A stretch of DNA of 64,000 nucleotides from contig NZ_VJNA01000016.1 in NCBI RefSeq assembly GCF_007556585.1, forward strand, positions 1 through 64,000. The letters are read 5' to 3'. The stretch is from Tepidimonas aquatica. GTDB lineage: Bacteria; Pseudomonadota; Gammaproteobacteria; Burkholderiales; Burkholderiaceae_C. Below are positions 11,009 through 21,161 of the stretch, piece after piece. How positions within the stretch are numbered: the first letter of the stretch is position 1; each line of letters starts with the position of its first letter. The position numbers and the translations under genes were made by a program. The notes under the pieces are model-generated. The model ran no database searches and had not been told where the DNA came from. It saw only the letters and a program-made list of their open reading frames with translations.

Positions 11009-12907
11009 ATGGACACCGTGGCCGCATGGGCGGTTGGCTTGGCCGGCGCGAGCCGGACTTGGGTCCGCGCCCTCCTCACCGTCGGCGTGGTGGTGTGGCT
11101 CGGCCTGCCGTGGCTGGCCCAGCCCGCGCACGCCGAGGTGGCGCTGCGCACCCCGGCGGTTGACGTGGCCATGCTGCAAGGCCAGGCCCTGTGGCTGCGG
11201 CCGCTGGCGCGCACGCTGCGCGAAGACGCTGCGCCACCCCAGCCGATTGACCCGCTGCAGCGGCTGCGCGCTGACCTGCCGTGGCAGCCCGTGCGCGACC
11301 TCGAGCCGGTGTTTGGGTTCGGCTTCGACCGGCAAGCATGGTGGGTGCACGTGGCGCTGCAGCACGCTGGCCCCGCCCCGGCGGCGTTGGTGCTGGAAGC
11401 GGCCGAGCCGCTGATCGACGATATCCGCGTGTGGGTGTTCGACCGCGCCCACGGCACGCTGGTGACGCAGGCGCACCAGGGCGACCGCGTCGTCGGCGCC
11501 GTGCGGCCGCTGCAGCACCGCCACTTGGCCTTGCCGTTGACGCTGCAACCCGGCCAGCAGGTGGATGTGCTGGTGCGGGTGTTCGCGTTCGACGGCGAAC
11601 ACGACCCGCTGCCGCTGCGCCTATGGAGCGCGTCTGCATTTTTCAGCCACGCCCAGCTGGAAGCATGGATGTATGGCGCCTACTACGGCGCCCTGGGCGT
11701 GCTGCTGCTGTACAACCTGCTGCTGTGGGCCGGCACGCGCGAGGGCCACTTTGGCCTGTACGCGCTCTATCTCGGCAGCTTCCTGCTGTGGAACCTGACC
11801 TACCGCGGCTACGCCATGCAGTACCTGTGGCCTGACGCGGTGACGTGGAACCAAATCGCGCTGGTGGGGTTTTCCGCGCTCATCTACGCCACGATGGCGC
11901 TGTTCGCCTGGCGCTTGCTCGACCTGCCGCGGCGCACGCCGTGGCTGTACCGCCTCCAGGCCGTGCTGGCGCTGGCCGCGCTGGCGCACGCGGTGTGGAT
12001 CGTGGCCGACCCGCTGGCGGCGACCTTCGCCACGCTGGATCGGGTCGGGCTGGCGATGTTTGCCGTGCTGCTGCTGGCCGCGCTGCGCGTGGCGTGGCAG
12101 GGAACCCGGGTCGCTTGGATCTACCTGGCGGCCCAGGGCTGCCTGCTGGCCGGGGCCGGGGTGTACTACGCCATCAAGCTGGAGTGGCTGGCGCCGGGAC
12201 CGCTGGCGCTGCAGGCGCTCAACCTTGGCTCGGTGGGCGAGTTTTTGCTGCTGGCGCTGGCGCTGGCCTACCGCATCAACCAGCTCAAGGCGCAGCGCGA
12301 CGACGCCCAAGGTCGGTTGATGGACACCTTGCAGCAGATGAACCAGCGCCTAGAGCGCGAAGTGGCGCAGCGTACCGAGCAATTGACCCAAGCCAACCAG
12401 GCGTTGGCCGAACTCGCCGCCCACGACCCGCTCACCGGCCTGTACAACCGCCACACGTTACTCGAACGCCTGACCGAGGAACTTGCGCGGGCGCGCCGAC
12501 ACCCTCAACCGCTGGGGTTGCTGATGCTGGACCTGGACCACTTCAAACCCCTCAACGACCGCGGCGGGCACGCTTACGGCGATCATGTGTTGCGCCAGCT
12601 CGGGGCGTTGCTGCACCCACCGCTGCTGCGCACCACCGACCGCGTGCACCGCGTCGGCGGCGAGGAATTTCTGGTGCTGGCCCCCGACACCGACCCCGAC
12701 GGCCTGCAGGCGCTGGCCGAGCGAGTGCGCAGCGCCGTGCATGCCCAAGGCTGGCCGCACCCAGACGCCGCCATCGGTTGGGTCACGGTGTCGGTCGGGG
12801 CCACCCTGTCACACCCCGACGACACCCCGGAGACGATCTTCGCCCGCGCCGACCAGGCCTTGTACGAGGCCAAGCGTGGCGGACGCAACCGCGCCGCCTA
12901 CGCCTGA
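11009..12907 (+). CDS. Membrane diguanylate cyclase (7TMR-DISMED2 + 7TM + GGDEF)
   Basis: A 632-residue predicted c-di-GMP synthase. Order: signal/anchor segment (about residues 20-45), an extracytoplasmic 7TMR-DISMED2 sensor domain (to about 215), seven membrane spans of the 7TMR-DISM type (about 220-425), a coiled-coil linker rich in Glu/Gln, then a GGDEF domain. The active site is intact as GGEEF near residue 550. An RxxD inhibitory site (RTTD) sits five residues before it, so product feedback is expected. The DISMED2 type often binds carbohydrate-like ligands, but the ligand here is unknown. The 3' end overlaps the convergent LysR gene by ten bases. Confidence 0.9.
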   Translation: MDTVAAWAVGLAGASRTWVRALLTVGVVVWLGLPWLAQPAHAEVALRTPAVDVAMLQGQALWLRPLARTLREDAAPPQPIDPLQRLRADLPWQPVRDLEPVFGFGFDRQAWWVHVALQHAGPAPAALVLEAAEPLIDDIRVWVFDRAHGTLVTQAHQGDRVVGAVRPLQHRHLALPLTLQPGQQVDVLVRVFAFDGEHDPLPLRLWSASAFFSHAQLEAWMYGAYYGALGVLLLYNLLLWAGTREGHFGLYALYLGSFLLWNLTYRGYAMQYLWPDAVTWNQIALVGFSALIYATMALFAWRLLDLPRRTPWLYRLQAVLALAALAHAVWIVADPLAATFATLDRVGLAMFAVLLLAALRVAWQGTRVAWIYLAAQGCLLAGAGVYYAIKLEWLAPGPLALQALNLGSVGEFLLLALALAYRINQLKAQRDDAQGRLMDTLQQMNQRLEREVAQRTEQLTQANQALAELAAHDPLTGLYNRHTLLERLTEELARARRHPQPLGLLMLDLDHFKPLNDRGGHAYGDHVLRQLGALLHPPLLRTTDRVHRVGGEEFLVLAPDTDPDGLQALAERVRSAVHAQGWPHPDAAIGWVTVSVGATLSHPDDTPETIFARADQALYEAKRGGRNRAAYA

Positions 12908-13830
12908 TCGGCGGCGTCGGCCAGCGCGGCACGCAGGTGCGCCACCAACGCCGCCACCGCCGCTGGCACGTGCGGCGTCCACGGCCGGATGGCCCAGATC
13001 GACGGCGCGAAGGCGTCCACCGGGCGCCACGCCGGCAGCACCTCGTGCAGCGTGCCGGCGACCAGTGCTGCACGGGCGCTGAAGTCCGGCACCAGCGCCA
13101 CCCCCAGCCCGGCCAGCGCCGCGTCGCGCAGCGCTTCGCTGTTGGTGGCCGCCAGCGGCCCCTGCACCGGCACCGTGACGCGCTCGCCGCCGTGCACCGG
13201 CTCGAACGTCCACAGCGGCCGCGCCCCCGGCCGCGGGTAGTGCAGGCACGGACACTGGCTGAGCTGCGCCGGGTGTTGCAACGCGCCCTGACGCTGCACG
13301 AACGCGGGGGACGCCACCAGCACCGAGCGGGTGGCGCACAGCCGCCACGCGACGTGGGTGTCGGGCGGGGCGTGGGTGTGGCGCACCGCCAGGTCGAAGC
13401 CCTCCGCCGCCAGCGACACCAGGCGGTCGGACAAGTCGAGCTCGACGCGTACGCGCGGCTGCGCCTGCGCAAACGTCACCAGCAGCGGCACCAGCACCTG
13501 GCGCGCCAGCGCCACCGGGGCCGTCATGCGCACCAGCCCGCTGGGTTGGCCGGCCAGGTCGCGCACGCACGCCCAGCCCTGCTCGATCTCGGCGTACGCC
13601 CCAGCCACTTCGTCCACCAGACGCTGGCCAGCGTCGGTCAGGCGTACGCTGCGGGTGGTGCGGCGCACCAGGGGCACACCGGCGGCGCGCTCCAGCTCGG
13701 CGATGCGCTGGCTCACCGCCGCTTTGCTGACGCCCAAGCGACGCGCCGCCGCCGTGAAGCTGCCCTGCGTGGCCAGCACGGTAAGCCAGTGCAGATGCCC
13801 CCACCATTCGGGGTTGTGGGTCTTGGCCAT
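12898..13830 (-). CDS. LysR-family transcriptional regulator
   Basis: A 310-residue regulator with an N-terminal winged helix-turn-helix (residues about 10-70, containing GSFTAAARRLGVSKAAVSQR and LVRRTTRSVRLTDAG) and a C-terminal periplasmic-binding-protein-like effector domain. It is divergent from mmsA across 84 bases holding a perfect inverted repeat (13836-13859), so it very likely controls mmsA and itself. The start is the ATG at 13828-13830. The effector is unknown; a valine or propionate-route metabolite would fit the neighbour. The 3' end overlaps the convergent cyclase gene. Confidence 0.9.
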   Translation of the reverse strand: MAKTHNPEWWGHLHWLTVLATQGSFTAAARRLGVSKAAVSQRIAELERAAGVPLVRRTTRSVRLTDAGQRLVDEVAGAYAEIEQGWACVRDLAGQPSGLVRMTAPVALARQVLVPLLVTFAQAQPRVRVELDLSDRLVSLAAEGFDLAVRHTHAPPDTHVAWRLCATRSVLVASPAFVQRQGALQHPAQLSQCPCLHYPRPGARPLWTFEPVHGGERVTVPVQGPLAATNSEALRDAALAGLGVALVPDFSARAALVAGTLHEVLPAWRPVDAFAPSIWAIRPWTPHVPAAVAALVAHLRAALADAADQA

Positions 13831-13835
13831 GACAC

Positions 13836-13859
13836 CATTGTTCACTAAAACGAACAATG
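13836..13859. promoter_or_regulatory. Probable LysR operator between the LysR gene and mmsA
   Basis: A perfect 8-bp inverted repeat, CATTGTTC / GAACAATG, around an 8-base spacer. Its inner part reads TTC-N8-GAA, which satisfies the T-N11-A pattern of LysR-type binding sites. It begins six bases upstream of the LysR start codon and lies about 55 bases from mmsA. This suits autorepression and divergent activation. Confidence 0.7.
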
Positions 13860-13914
13860 CTTTCACGTCCGTGGGCTTGTGGCCGCGTCCCGCGCGGCCT
13901 AGACTGGCCCCACC

Positions 13915-15426
13915 ATGACACCACCCACCATTGCCCACTGGATCGACGGCCGCCGCCATGGCGGCCTAGGCGAACGCCGCCAACCCGTCACCAACCCCGC
14001 CACCGGCGCTGTCAGTGCGCACGTGGTGTTGGCCGACCGCGCCGAGGTCGACGCCGCCGTGCAGGCCGCCGCAGCCGCTTGGCCGGCCTGGGCCGACACG
14101 CCGCCGCTGCGGCGCGCGCGTGTGCTGTTTCGCTTTTTGGAGCTGCTGCATCGCCACCACGACGAGCTGGCGCGCGCCATCACCGCCGAGCACGGCAAGG
14201 TGCTGGCCGATGCGCACGGCGAAGTGACGCGTGGCATCGAAATCGTCGAGTTCGTCTGTGGCATCCCGCAACTGCTCAAAGGCGACTACACCGAGCAGGT
14301 CTCCAGCGGCATCGACAATTGGACGCTGCGCCAGCCGCTGGGCGTCGTGGTCGGCATCACGCCGTTCAACTTTCCGGCCATGGTGCCGATGTGGATGTTT
14401 CCGCTGGCGCTGGCGTGCGGCAACACCTTCGTGCTCAAGCCCAGCCCGTTGGACCCCAGCCCACCGCTGCTGCTGGCCGAACTGCTGCGCGAGGCCGGCT
14501 TGCCCGACGGGGTGTTCAACGTCGTGCAGGGTGACCACGTCACGGTGCAGGCGCTGCTGGAGCACCCCCAGGTGGCGGCGCTGAGCTTCGTCGGCTCCAC
14601 CGCGGTGGCACGGCACATCCATGCCACTGGCGCCGCGCATGGCAAGCGGGTGCAGGCGCTGGGCGGCGCCAAAAACCACATGGTGGTGATGCCCGACGCC
14701 GACCTCGACCAGGCGGTGGACGCCCTGATCGGCGCGGCGTTTGGCTCGGCGGGCGAGCGCTGCATGGCGATCTCGGTGGCCGTGTTGGTGGGCGACGTGG
14801 GCGATCGCATCGTGCCGGCGCTGGTGGAGCGCACGCGTGCGCTCAAGGTGCGCCAAGGGCTGGACCCCGAGGCCGAGATGGGTCCGATCGTCACCGCGGC
14901 GGCGCGCCAGCGCATCGCCGACCTGATCGAAGCCGGTGTGGCCGAAGGTGCGCAGCTGCTGGTCGACGGCCGCACGTTCGACGCGCGCCAGGCCGGCCCC
15001 GGCTGCGAAGCGGGTTTTTGGCTGGGTGGCACGCTGTTCGACCACGTCCAGCCGCACATGCGCATCTGGCAGGAAGAGATCTTTGGCCCGGTGCTGGCGT
15101 GCGTGCGCGTACCGACGCTGGCCGACGCTGTCGAGCTGATCCACCGCCACAGCTACGCCAACGGCGTGGCCTGCTTTACGCGCGACGGCCACACCGCGCG
15201 CGAGTTCGCCCGCCGCATCCAAGTCGGCATGGTCGGCATCAACGTGCCGATCCCGGTGCCGATGGCCTGGCACGGCTTCGGTGGCTGGAAGGCCAGCCTG
15301 TTTGGCGACCTGCACGTCTACGGCGAAGAAGGGGTGCGTTTTTACACGCGGCAAAAAAGCGTCATGCAGCGCTGGCCGCAAAGCACGCCCAAAGGGGCGT
15401 CGTTCGTGATGCCAACCGCGCACTGA
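13915..15426 (+). CDS. mmsA: CoA-acylating methylmalonate-semialdehyde dehydrogenase
   Basis: NAD-dependent enzyme that converts (methyl)malonate semialdehyde plus CoA to propionyl- or acetyl-CoA, in valine, myo-inositol or beta-alanine catabolism; 503 residues, standard length. Aldehyde-dehydrogenase motifs are present: [17 protein letters not shown], the cofactor-binding [11 protein letters not shown], and the catalytic cysteine in [11 protein letters not shown], which is the MmsA-specific signature. Starts at the ATG at 13915 without an obvious strong ribosome site. Divergent from the LysR gene and followed by a hairpin terminator. Confidence 0.94.
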   Translation: MTPPTIAHWIDGRRHGGLGERRQPVTNPATGAVSAHVVLADRAEVDAAVQAAAAAWPAWADTPPLRRARVLFRFLELLHRHHDELARAITAEHGKVLADAHGEVTRGIEIVEFVCGIPQLLKGDYTEQVSSGIDNWTLRQPLGVVVGITPFNFPAMVPMWMFPLALACGNTFVLKPSPLDPSPPLLLAELLREAGLPDGVFNVVQGDHVTVQALLEHPQVAALSFVGSTAVARHIHATGAAHGKRVQALGGAKNHMVVMPDADLDQAVDALIGAAFGSAGERCMAISVAVLVGDVGDRIVPALVERTRALKVRQGLDPEAEMGPIVTAAARQRIADLIEAGVAEGAQLLVDGRTFDARQAGPGCEAGFWLGGTLFDHVQPHMRIWQEEIFGPVLACVRVPTLADAVELIHRHSYANGVACFTRDGHTAREFARRIQVGMVGINVPIPVPMAWHGFGGWKASLFGDLHVYGEEGVRFYTRQKSVMQRWPQSTPKGASFVMPTAH

Positions 15427-15448
15427 CGCGACCGCAGGCGGGCAAGAA

Positions 15449-15481
15449 AAAACCCGCTGGCTTTGTGGGCCAGCGGGTTTT
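15449..15481 (-). terminator. Bidirectional intrinsic terminator between mmsA and tRNA-fMet
   Basis: A 13-bp perfect stem (AAAACCCGCTGGC / GCCAGCGGGTTTT) around a seven-base loop. On the minus strand the stem runs into TTTTTTC, a good terminator for the tRNA. On the plus strand it is followed by TTTTGTGTTT, a weaker terminator for mmsA. Confidence 0.85.
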
Positions 15482-15486
15482 GTGTT

Positions 15487-15563
<77 letters not shown>

Positions 15564-15575
15564 TCAGAGAAAGAA

Positions 15576-15604
15576 ATTATAGCACGATCATTCGGCTTTG
15601 TCGC
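15576..15604 (-). promoter_or_regulatory. Candidate promoter for tRNA-fMet
   Basis: On the minus strand a perfect -10 TATAAT (15576-15581) is preceded by 17 bases and GCGACA (15599-15604), a 4-of-6 match to the -35. The -10 ends 12 bases before the tRNA 5' end. The -35 falls inside the last codons of rplQ, so the tRNA can be transcribed independently of the alpha operon. Confidence 0.65.
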
Positions 15605-15995
15605 TGCCCTCGGCCGCCGGGGCGGCCTCGGTCGGCTCGGGACGGTCCACCAGCTCCATGTAGGCCATCGGCGCGTTGTCGCCTACGCGAAACCCCATCT
15701 TCAGGATGCGGGTGTAGCCCCCCGGGCGGGTCTGGTAGCGCGGCCCCAGCTCGTTGAACAGCTTGACCACCGTGTCGCGGTCGCGCAAGCGGCTGAACGC
15801 CAGGCGACGGTTGGCCACCGTGGGGTTCTTGGCCAGCGTGATCAGCGGCTCGACCACGCGGCGCAGCTCCTTGGCCTTCGGCAACGTGGTCTTGATGGCC
15901 TCGTGCTTCAGCAGCGAGTTGGCCATGTTGCGCAGCATCGCCTGACGGTGGGCGCTGGTGCGGTTGAGTTTGCGCAGTCCGTGTCCGTGACGCAT
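15588..15995 (-). CDS. rplQ: 50S ribosomal protein L17
   Basis: Large-subunit protein near the exit of the peptide tunnel, 135 residues. It begins [20 protein letters not shown], the family signature, with [10 protein letters not shown] following. The last ~15 residues are acidic/alanine-rich as in other betaproteobacteria. Last protein gene of the alpha operon, about 75 bases after rpoA. Confidence 0.98.
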   Translation of the reverse strand: MRHGHGLRKLNRTSAHRQAMLRNMANSLLKHEAIKTTLPKAKELRRVVEPLITLAKNPTVANRRLAFSRLRDRDTVVKLFNELGPRYQTRPGGYTRILKMGFRVGDNAPMAYMELVDRPEPTEAAPAAEGSDKAE

Positions 15996-16072
15996 GGGAA
16001 GGCTCCTTTCGTTGTCGTCGCCGGCGGCCGGATCAGGTACCGCCGGGGGTCACAGGTTGAGAGAAAAATGGC

Positions 16073-17059
16073 TCAGTGCTTTTCCAGCCCGGCGGGGGGC
16101 CAGTTTTCCAGCTTCATGCCCAGCGTCAGCCCACGCGACGCCAGCACTTCCTTGATCTCGTTGAGCGACTTGCGTCCCAGGTTGGGGGTCTTGAGCAGCT
16201 CGTTTTCGGTGCGCTGGATCAGGTCACCGATGTAGTAGATATTTTCGGCCTTGAGGCAGTTGGCCGAGCGCACGGTAAGCTCGAGCTCATCGACCGGACG
16301 CAGCAGGATCGGGTCGAACGCCGGCGCGCCGGGTTTGGCAGGCGCAGCACTGTCAAAGGCCGTGCCGCCTTCGAGCTGCGCAAACACCGACAACTGCTCC
16401 ACCAGGATCTTGGCCGCTGCGCGCACCGCCTCCTCCGGCCCGATGGTGCCATTGGTCTCGATGTCCAGCACCAGCTTGTCCAGGTCGGTGCGCTGCTCGA
16501 CGCGCGCGTTTTCCACCGCGTAGCTGACGCGCTTGATCGGCGAAAACGACGCATCCAGCACGATGCGCCCGATGCTGTTGCGGTGCTCGTCCCCCTTGCG
16601 CACGTTGCCCGGCACGTAACCACGGCCTTTTTCGACCTTGATCTGCATGTCCAGCTTGGCGCCGGGCGCCAGCGTTGCGATGACGTGGTCGGGGTTGAGG
16701 ATCTCGACGTCGTGCGGCGTCTGGATGTCGCTGGCGCGCACCACGCCCTCGCCTTCCTTGCGCAGGCTCAACGTCACCTCGTCACGGTTGTGCAGCTTGA
16801 ACACGACCCCTTTGAGGTTGAGCAGGATGTGCACCACGTCCTCCTGCACACCGTCGATGGTCGAAAACTCGTGCAACACACCGGCGATCGTGACCTCGGT
16901 CGGCGCGTGCCCGACCATCGACGACAGCAGCACACGGCGCAGGGCATTGCCCAGCGTGTGCCCGTAGCCCCGCTCGAAGGGCTCCAGCGTCACCTCGGCG
17001 CGGTTGGCGCCGGTGCGCTCGACGTGGATGGTCTTGGGTTTGAGCAGGTTATTCAGCAT
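16073..17059 (-). CDS. rpoA: RNA polymerase alpha subunit
   Basis: Assembly and regulatory subunit of RNA polymerase; 328 residues, normal length. The N-terminal domain contains [22 protein letters not shown] and the C-terminal DNA- and activator-binding domain contains [18 protein letters not shown] and [14 protein letters not shown]. It sits between rpsD and rplQ, the conserved alpha-operon position. Confidence 0.99.
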   Translation of the reverse strand: MLNNLLKPKTIHVERTGANRAEVTLEPFERGYGHTLGNALRRVLLSSMVGHAPTEVTIAGVLHEFSTIDGVQEDVVHILLNLKGVVFKLHNRDEVTLSLRKEGEGVVRASDIQTPHDVEILNPDHVIATLAPGAKLDMQIKVEKGRGYVPGNVRKGDEHRNSIGRIVLDASFSPIKRVSYAVENARVEQRTDLDKLVLDIETNGTIGPEEAVRAAAKILVEQLSVFAQLEGGTAFDSAAPAKPGAPAFDPILLRPVDELELTVRSANCLKAENIYYIGDLIQRTENELLKTPNLGRKSLNEIKEVLASRGLTLGMKLENWPPAGLEKH

Positions 17060-17169
17060 TCGGACTTCCTTCCATACCCCGGCCCATGGGCCGAACGAGG
17101 CCGATGGAGCACAAAATCCCGGGCCCCGCCAGCGGCAGGACCCGGGTCATTTCAATGGCGCACGCCCGA

Positions 17170-17793
17170 TCAACGCGAGTACAGCTCGACGATCAGCGAT
17201 TCGTTGATGTCGGCACCGAACTCATCGCGGTCCGGCACCTTCTTGAACACACCTTCGAACTTGTCGGCCGCAACCTCGACCCACGCCGGGAACCCTATTT
17301 GCTTGGCCAACTCCAGCGCTTCCTTCACACGGGCTTGGTTGCGCGCCTTTTCGCGCACCGCCACCACGTCGCCCGGCTTGACCAGGTACGACGGGATGTT
17401 GACCGCCTGACCGTTGACCGCAATGGCCTTGTGCGACACCAGCTGACGCGCTTCGGCGCGCGTCGAGGCAAACCCCATGCGGTACACCACGTTGTCCAGC
17501 CGCGACTCCAAAATGGCCAGCAGGTTGGTACCCGTGTTGCCGCGGCGGCGGTCGGCTTCGGCGAAGTAACGGCGGAACTGACGCTCCAGCACGCCGTACA
17601 TGCGCTTGACCTTTTGCTTTTCACGCAGCTGCCGCCCGAAGTCGGACGTGCGCGCACCCGACGTGCGCCCGTGCTGACCGGGCTTGGTGTCGAACTTGGC
17701 CTTGTCGCTGATCGAGCGGCGCGCGCTCTTCAGGAACAGGTCGGTGCCTTCACGGCGAGCGAGTTTGGCCTTGGGGCCGAGGTAACGTGCCAC
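17170..17793 (-). CDS. rpsD: 30S ribosomal protein S4
   Basis: Primary 16S rRNA-binding protein of the small-subunit body, 207 residues. It begins [20 protein letters not shown], and the S4 RNA-binding domain is visible as [29 protein letters not shown]. In E. coli S4 is the translational repressor of the alpha operon. Here a structured leader of almost 200 bases with its own TATAAT box precedes it. Confidence 0.98.
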   Translation of the reverse strand: MARYLGPKAKLARREGTDLFLKSARRSISDKAKFDTKPGQHGRTSGARTSDFGRQLREKQKVKRMYGVLERQFRRYFAEADRRRGNTGTNLLAILESRLDNVVYRMGFASTRAEARQLVSHKAIAVNGQAVNIPSYLVKPGDVVAVREKARNQARVKEALELAKQIGFPAWVEVAADKFEGVFKKVPDRDEFGADINESLIVELYSR

Positions 17794-17989
17794 TGGTTAT
17801 CCTTTCCTAACTGCCGCGGCCAATGCCTGCCGCGGGAGCCAGCGCCGGTGGGCTACCCCTGGGCGGGACGCCTGCGCTGGCGGTGGTCCTCAACTGCGCA
17901 GCGAGCGAAGGCATGGCTGCGCCCTCGCCCGAGCGAATCGAACCGTAAATTATAGCCCGAAAACGTGCTTGGTGGAGCCCGCAGCGGCC
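17794..17989 (-). promoter_or_regulatory. Structured rpsD leader with a TATAAT box
   Basis: Non-coding gap between rpsK and rpsD. On the minus strand it holds a perfect TATAAT at 17949-17954 (the -35 region, TCCACC at 17 bases, is poor). A long stem GCCAGCGC / GCGCTGGC (17838-17845 with 17874-17881) and a CCGCGG pair follow, close to the rpsD start. An internal promoter, and possibly S4-responsive RNA structure, would fit but is not shown. Confidence 0.4.
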
Positions 17990-18394
17990 TCAGATACGGC
18001 GACGCTTCGGCGGGCGGCAACCGTTGTGCGGGATCGGCGTCACGTCGGAAATCGACGTGATGCGGATGCCCAGCGCACCCAGCGCGCGCACCGACGACTC
18101 ACGCCCCGGGCCGGGGCCCTTGATTTCGACGTCCAGGTTCTTGATGCCCTGCTCCATCGCCGCGCGGCCGGCGGCTTCGGCAGCCACCTGGGCGGCAAAC
18201 GGCGTGGACTTGCGCGAGCCCTTGAAACCCTGGCCACCGGCCGACGACCATGCGATCGCGTTGCCCTGGCGGTCGGTGATGGTGATGATGGTGTTGTTGA
18301 ACGAGGCGTGCACGTGCGCGACACCGTCCGCGATGTTCTTGCGAACTTTTTTGCGCACGCGCGCCGCGGCGTTGGCGGTAGGAGCTTTGGCCAT
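17990..18394 (-). CDS. rpsK: 30S ribosomal protein S11
   Basis: Platform protein of the small subunit that contacts mRNA near the Shine-Dalgarno helix; 134 residues. The conserved core [20 protein letters not shown] and the C-terminus [23 protein letters not shown] are intact. It lies 18 bases downstream of rpsM, in the alpha operon. Confidence 0.98.
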   Translation of the reverse strand: MAKAPTANAAARVRKKVRKNIADGVAHVHASFNNTIITITDRQGNAIAWSSAGGQGFKGSRKSTPFAAQVAAEAAGRAAMEQGIKNLDVEIKGPGPGRESSVRALGALGIRITSISDVTPIPHNGCRPPKRRRI

Positions 18395-18412
18395 GACTGT
18401 CCTTGAATGGGA

Positions 18413-18778
18413 TTACTTCTTCAGCGGCTGGGCGGCACGGCGCGGGCCCTTGCGCGTGCGCGCGTTGGTCTTGGTGCGCTGGCCGCGCACCGGCAGACCA
18501 CGGCGGTGACGGAAGCCGCGGTAGCAGCCGATGTCCATCAAACGCTTGATGTTCATCGTCACCTCGCGGCGCAGGTCACCCTCGATGGTGAACTGGCCGA
18601 CCTGTTCGCGGATTTTTTCCAGCTCGGCGTCGGTGAGGTCCTTGACCTTCTTGGAGTACGGAATGCCACAGGCGTCGCAAATCTGACGCGCGCGGGTGCG
18701 CCCGATGCCGTAGATGGCGGTCAGGCCGATCTCGGTGTGCTTGTGTGGCGGAATGTTGATACCGGCGATACGTGCCAT
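18413..18778 (-). CDS. rpsM: 30S ribosomal protein S13
   Basis: Small-subunit head protein that contacts P-site tRNA and the intersubunit bridge; 121 residues. It begins [20 protein letters not shown] and ends in the basic [15 protein letters not shown] tail. The ATG at 18776-18778 is the family start; the frame extends upstream across rpmJ without homology. The 17-base spacing to rpmJ suggests a single transcript. Confidence 0.98.
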   Translation of the reverse strand: MARIAGINIPPHKHTEIGLTAIYGIGRTRARQICDACGIPYSKKVKDLTDAELEKIREQVGQFTIEGDLRREVTMNIKRLMDIGCYRGFRHRRGLPVRGQRTKTNARTRKGPRRAAQPLKK

Positions 18779-18795
18779 GATGGTCCTCGCAAAAC

Positions 18796-18909
18796 TCAGC
18801 CTTGACGCTGCTTGTGACGCGGGTCGCTGCAGATCACGCGCACCACGCCGTGGCGGCGGATGATCTTGCAGTTGCGGCACATTTTCTTGACGGAAGCCGA
18901 AACGCGCAT
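18796..18909 (-). CDS. rpmJ: 50S ribosomal protein L36
   Basis: A 37-residue zinc-ribbon protein of the large subunit: [20 protein letters not shown], then [17 protein letters not shown]. The zinc ligands C11, C14, C27 and H32 are all present, so this is the C+ (zinc-binding) paralogue. It is a very short gene between infA and rpsM, its conserved position. Confidence 0.96.
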   Translation of the reverse strand: MRVSASVKKMCRNCKIIRRHGVVRVICSDPRHKQRQG

Positions 18910-18943
18910 GGTGGTTTCTCCTTGTAACGGGGTGGGCGCCGCC

Positions 18944-19162
18944 TTACTTGGCGCGGAAGACGATGCGGGCGCGCGACAGGTCGTACGGGGTCAGCTCCAC
19001 CTTGACCTTGTCGCCCGGCAGGATGCGGATGTAGTGCATACGCATCTTGCCCGAGATGTGGCCGAGCACGACGTGACCGTTTTCCAGCCGCACGCGAAAC
19101 GTCGCGTTGGGCAGGTTCTCGATCACCTCGCCCTGCATTTCGATGACATCGTCCTTCGCCAT
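18944..19162 (-). CDS. infA: Translation initiation factor IF-1
   Basis: A 72-residue OB-fold protein that occupies the ribosomal A site during initiation. [20 protein letters not shown] and [20 protein letters not shown] are family signatures. The start lies three bases downstream of the secY stop, so the two are probably translated in tandem. The infA position inside spc-alpha is common in betaproteobacteria. Confidence 0.98.
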   Translation of the reverse strand: MAKDDVIEMQGEVIENLPNATFRVRLENGHVVLGHISGKMRMHYIRILPGDKVKVELTPYDLSRARIVFRAK

Positions 19163-19165
19163 GTC

Positions 19166-20482
19166 TTATGCACCCGTGGCCTTGAACGAGGCCTTCTTCA
19201 ACAACGATTCGTACTGCTGCGACATCATGTAGTTTTGCACCTGGGCCATGAAGTCCATGGTGACCACCACGATGATCAACAGCGACGTGCCGCCGAAGTA
19301 AAACGGCACGTTGTACTTGAGGATCAGAAACTCCGGCAACAGGCACACCAACGTGATGTAGATCGCACCGACGAAGGTCAGCCGCAGCAGGATGCGGTCG
19401 ATGTAGCGTGCCGTCTGTTCGCCCGGACGAATGCCCGGCACGAACGCGCCGCTCTTTTTCAGGTTGTCGGCCGTCTCGCGGCTGTTGAACACCAGCGCCG
19501 TGTAAAAGAAGCAGAAGAACACGATCGCGGCGGCGTACAACGCTACGTAGATCGGCTGCCCCGGCGACAGCGCGGCGGCGATGTCGCGCAGCCAACGCAT
19601 GCTGTCACCGGTGGACACCCAGCTCACCAGCGTGGAGGGCAACAGGATGATCGACGACGCAAAGATCGGCGGAATCACCCCAGCCATGTTGAGCTTGAGC
19701 GGCAGGTGCGAGGACTGGCCCCCGTAGACGCGGTTGCCGACTTGGCGGCGCGCGTAGTTGACCAGAATCTTGCGCTGCCCGCGCTCGACGAACACCACAC
19801 CGTAGGTCACCAGCACCACCAGCGCGACGATGAAGATGGCCACCAGGATGCTCATGGCGCCGGTGCGCACCAGCTCCAGTAAACCGCCGATGGCGCTGGG
19901 CAACCCCGCCGCGATACCGGCGAAGATCAGGATCGAAATCCCGTTGCCCAGACCGCGCTCGGTGATCTGCTCGCCCAGCCACATCAGGAACATCGTCCCC
20001 GCCACCAGGCTGACCACCGCCGTGAAGCGGAAACCGAAACCCGGGTTGATCACCAGACCGGGCGAGCCCTCCAGCGCCAGCGCGATGCCCAGCGCCTGAA
20101 ACAGCGCCAGCGCCACGGTGCCGTAGCGCGTGTACTGGGTGATCTTGCGCCGCCCGGCCTCGCCTTCCTTCTTGAGCTGCTCGAACGCCGGCACGACGTA
20201 GGTCATCAACTGCATGATGATCGACGCCGAGATGTACGGCATGATCCCGAGCGCGAACACCGTGAAGCGCGACAGCGCCCCGCCCGAGAACATATTGAAC
20301 AGGCTCAGGATGCCGCCCTGCTGCCCTTTGAAGAGCTGCTCGAGCTGCACCGGGTCGATGCCCGGCACCGGAATGTGGGCCCCGATACGGTAGACCACCA
20401 AGGCCCCGATCAGGAACCACACCCGGCGCGCCAGGTCACCGTACTTGCCGGTCTTGGCCAGAGTGGTTGCGTTGGTCGCCAC
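19166..20482 (-). CDS. secY: Protein translocase subunit SecY
   Basis: Channel subunit of the SecYEG translocon in the inner membrane; 438 residues with ten predicted spans. It begins [20 protein letters not shown]. The plug-region [18 protein letters not shown] and the cytosolic SecA/ribosome-contact loop [16 protein letters not shown] are present. It lies between rplO and infA, as in other spc operons. Confidence 0.98.
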   Translation of the reverse strand: MATNATTLAKTGKYGDLARRVWFLIGALVVYRIGAHIPVPGIDPVQLEQLFKGQQGGILSLFNMFSGGALSRFTVFALGIMPYISASIIMQLMTYVVPAFEQLKKEGEAGRRKITQYTRYGTVALALFQALGIALALEGSPGLVINPGFGFRFTAVVSLVAGTMFLMWLGEQITERGLGNGISILIFAGIAAGLPSAIGGLLELVRTGAMSILVAIFIVALVVLVTYGVVFVERGQRKILVNYARRQVGNRVYGGQSSHLPLKLNMAGVIPPIFASSIILLPSTLVSWVSTGDSMRWLRDIAAALSPGQPIYVALYAAAIVFFCFFYTALVFNSRETADNLKKSGAFVPGIRPGEQTARYIDRILLRLTFVGAIYITLVCLLPEFLILKYNVPFYFGGTSLLIIVVVTMDFMAQVQNYMMSQQYESLLKKASFKATGA

Positions 20483-20511
20483 GCGCGTCCCCGCTTACCG
20501 TGTGTCGTGGC

Positions 20512-20943
20512 TCAGGCCACGCTGCCGCCGGCGGCTTCGATGGCCGCCTTGGCGCCGGCGGTGGCCGCCACACCGTTCAACTTGACCGCGATGCTGAGCT
20601 CGCCGGTCTTGATGACCTTGACCTTGCGCGCCAACAGCGGCACCAGCCCCGCTTGCTTGAGCGTGAGCATGTCCACTTCGGACTTGCCCAGCGCCTGCAA
20701 GTCGGCCAGCGTGACCTCGGCGTTGAACTTCAGCGTCGGCGACTTGAAGCCGCGCTTGGGCAGCCGGCGCTGCAGCGGCATTTGGCCGCCTTCGAAGCCG
20801 ACCTTGTGGTAGCCGCCCGAACGCGACTTTTGGCCTTTGTGACCGCGCCCGGCGGTCTTGCCCAGCCCGGAGCCGATACCGCGCCCCACGCGGCGGCGCG
20901 GCTTTTTGGCACCCGCTGCGGGCTTGAGGGTGTTGAGTTCCAT
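20512..20943 (-). CDS. rplO: 50S ribosomal protein L15
   Basis: Late-assembly large-subunit protein, 143 residues, starting [20 protein letters not shown] with the glycine-rich [19 protein letters not shown] segment typical of the family. The second ATG was chosen: the open frame has one extra Met that other members lack. Confidence 0.97.
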   Translation of the reverse strand: MELNTLKPAAGAKKPRRRVGRGIGSGLGKTAGRGHKGQKSRSGGYHKVGFEGGQMPLQRRLPKRGFKSPTLKFNAEVTLADLQALGKSEVDMLTLKQAGLVPLLARKVKVIKTGELSIAVKLNGVAATAGAKAAIEAAGGSVA

Positions 20944-20959
20944 CACGACACTCCGGTTC

Positions 20960-21145
20960 TCAGAGCACCTGCACCAGGTAGCTCACCTTGTTGATCATGC
21001 CGCGCACCGCAGGGGTGTCCTGCAGTTCGCGCACGCTGCCCAGCTTGCGCAGACCCAGCCCGCGCACCGTGGCGCGGTGGCTTTCCTTGCAGCCGATGGG
21101 GCTGCGCACCAGCTTGACCTTGACGGTGTTGGTGGTCGTCGTCAT
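20960..21145 (-). CDS. rpmD: 50S ribosomal protein L30
   Basis: A 61-residue protein of the large subunit. After a short poly-Thr start ([20 protein letters not shown]) it shows the L30 pattern of [15 protein letters not shown] and [18 protein letters not shown]. The ATG at 21143-21145 follows rpsE closely in the conserved order rpsE-rpmD-rplO. Confidence 0.97.
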   Translation of the reverse strand: MTTTTNTVKVKLVRSPIGCKESHRATVRGLGLRKLGSVRELQDTPAVRGMINKVSYLVQVL

Positions 21146-21161
21146 CGCATGTCCCCTGTGG

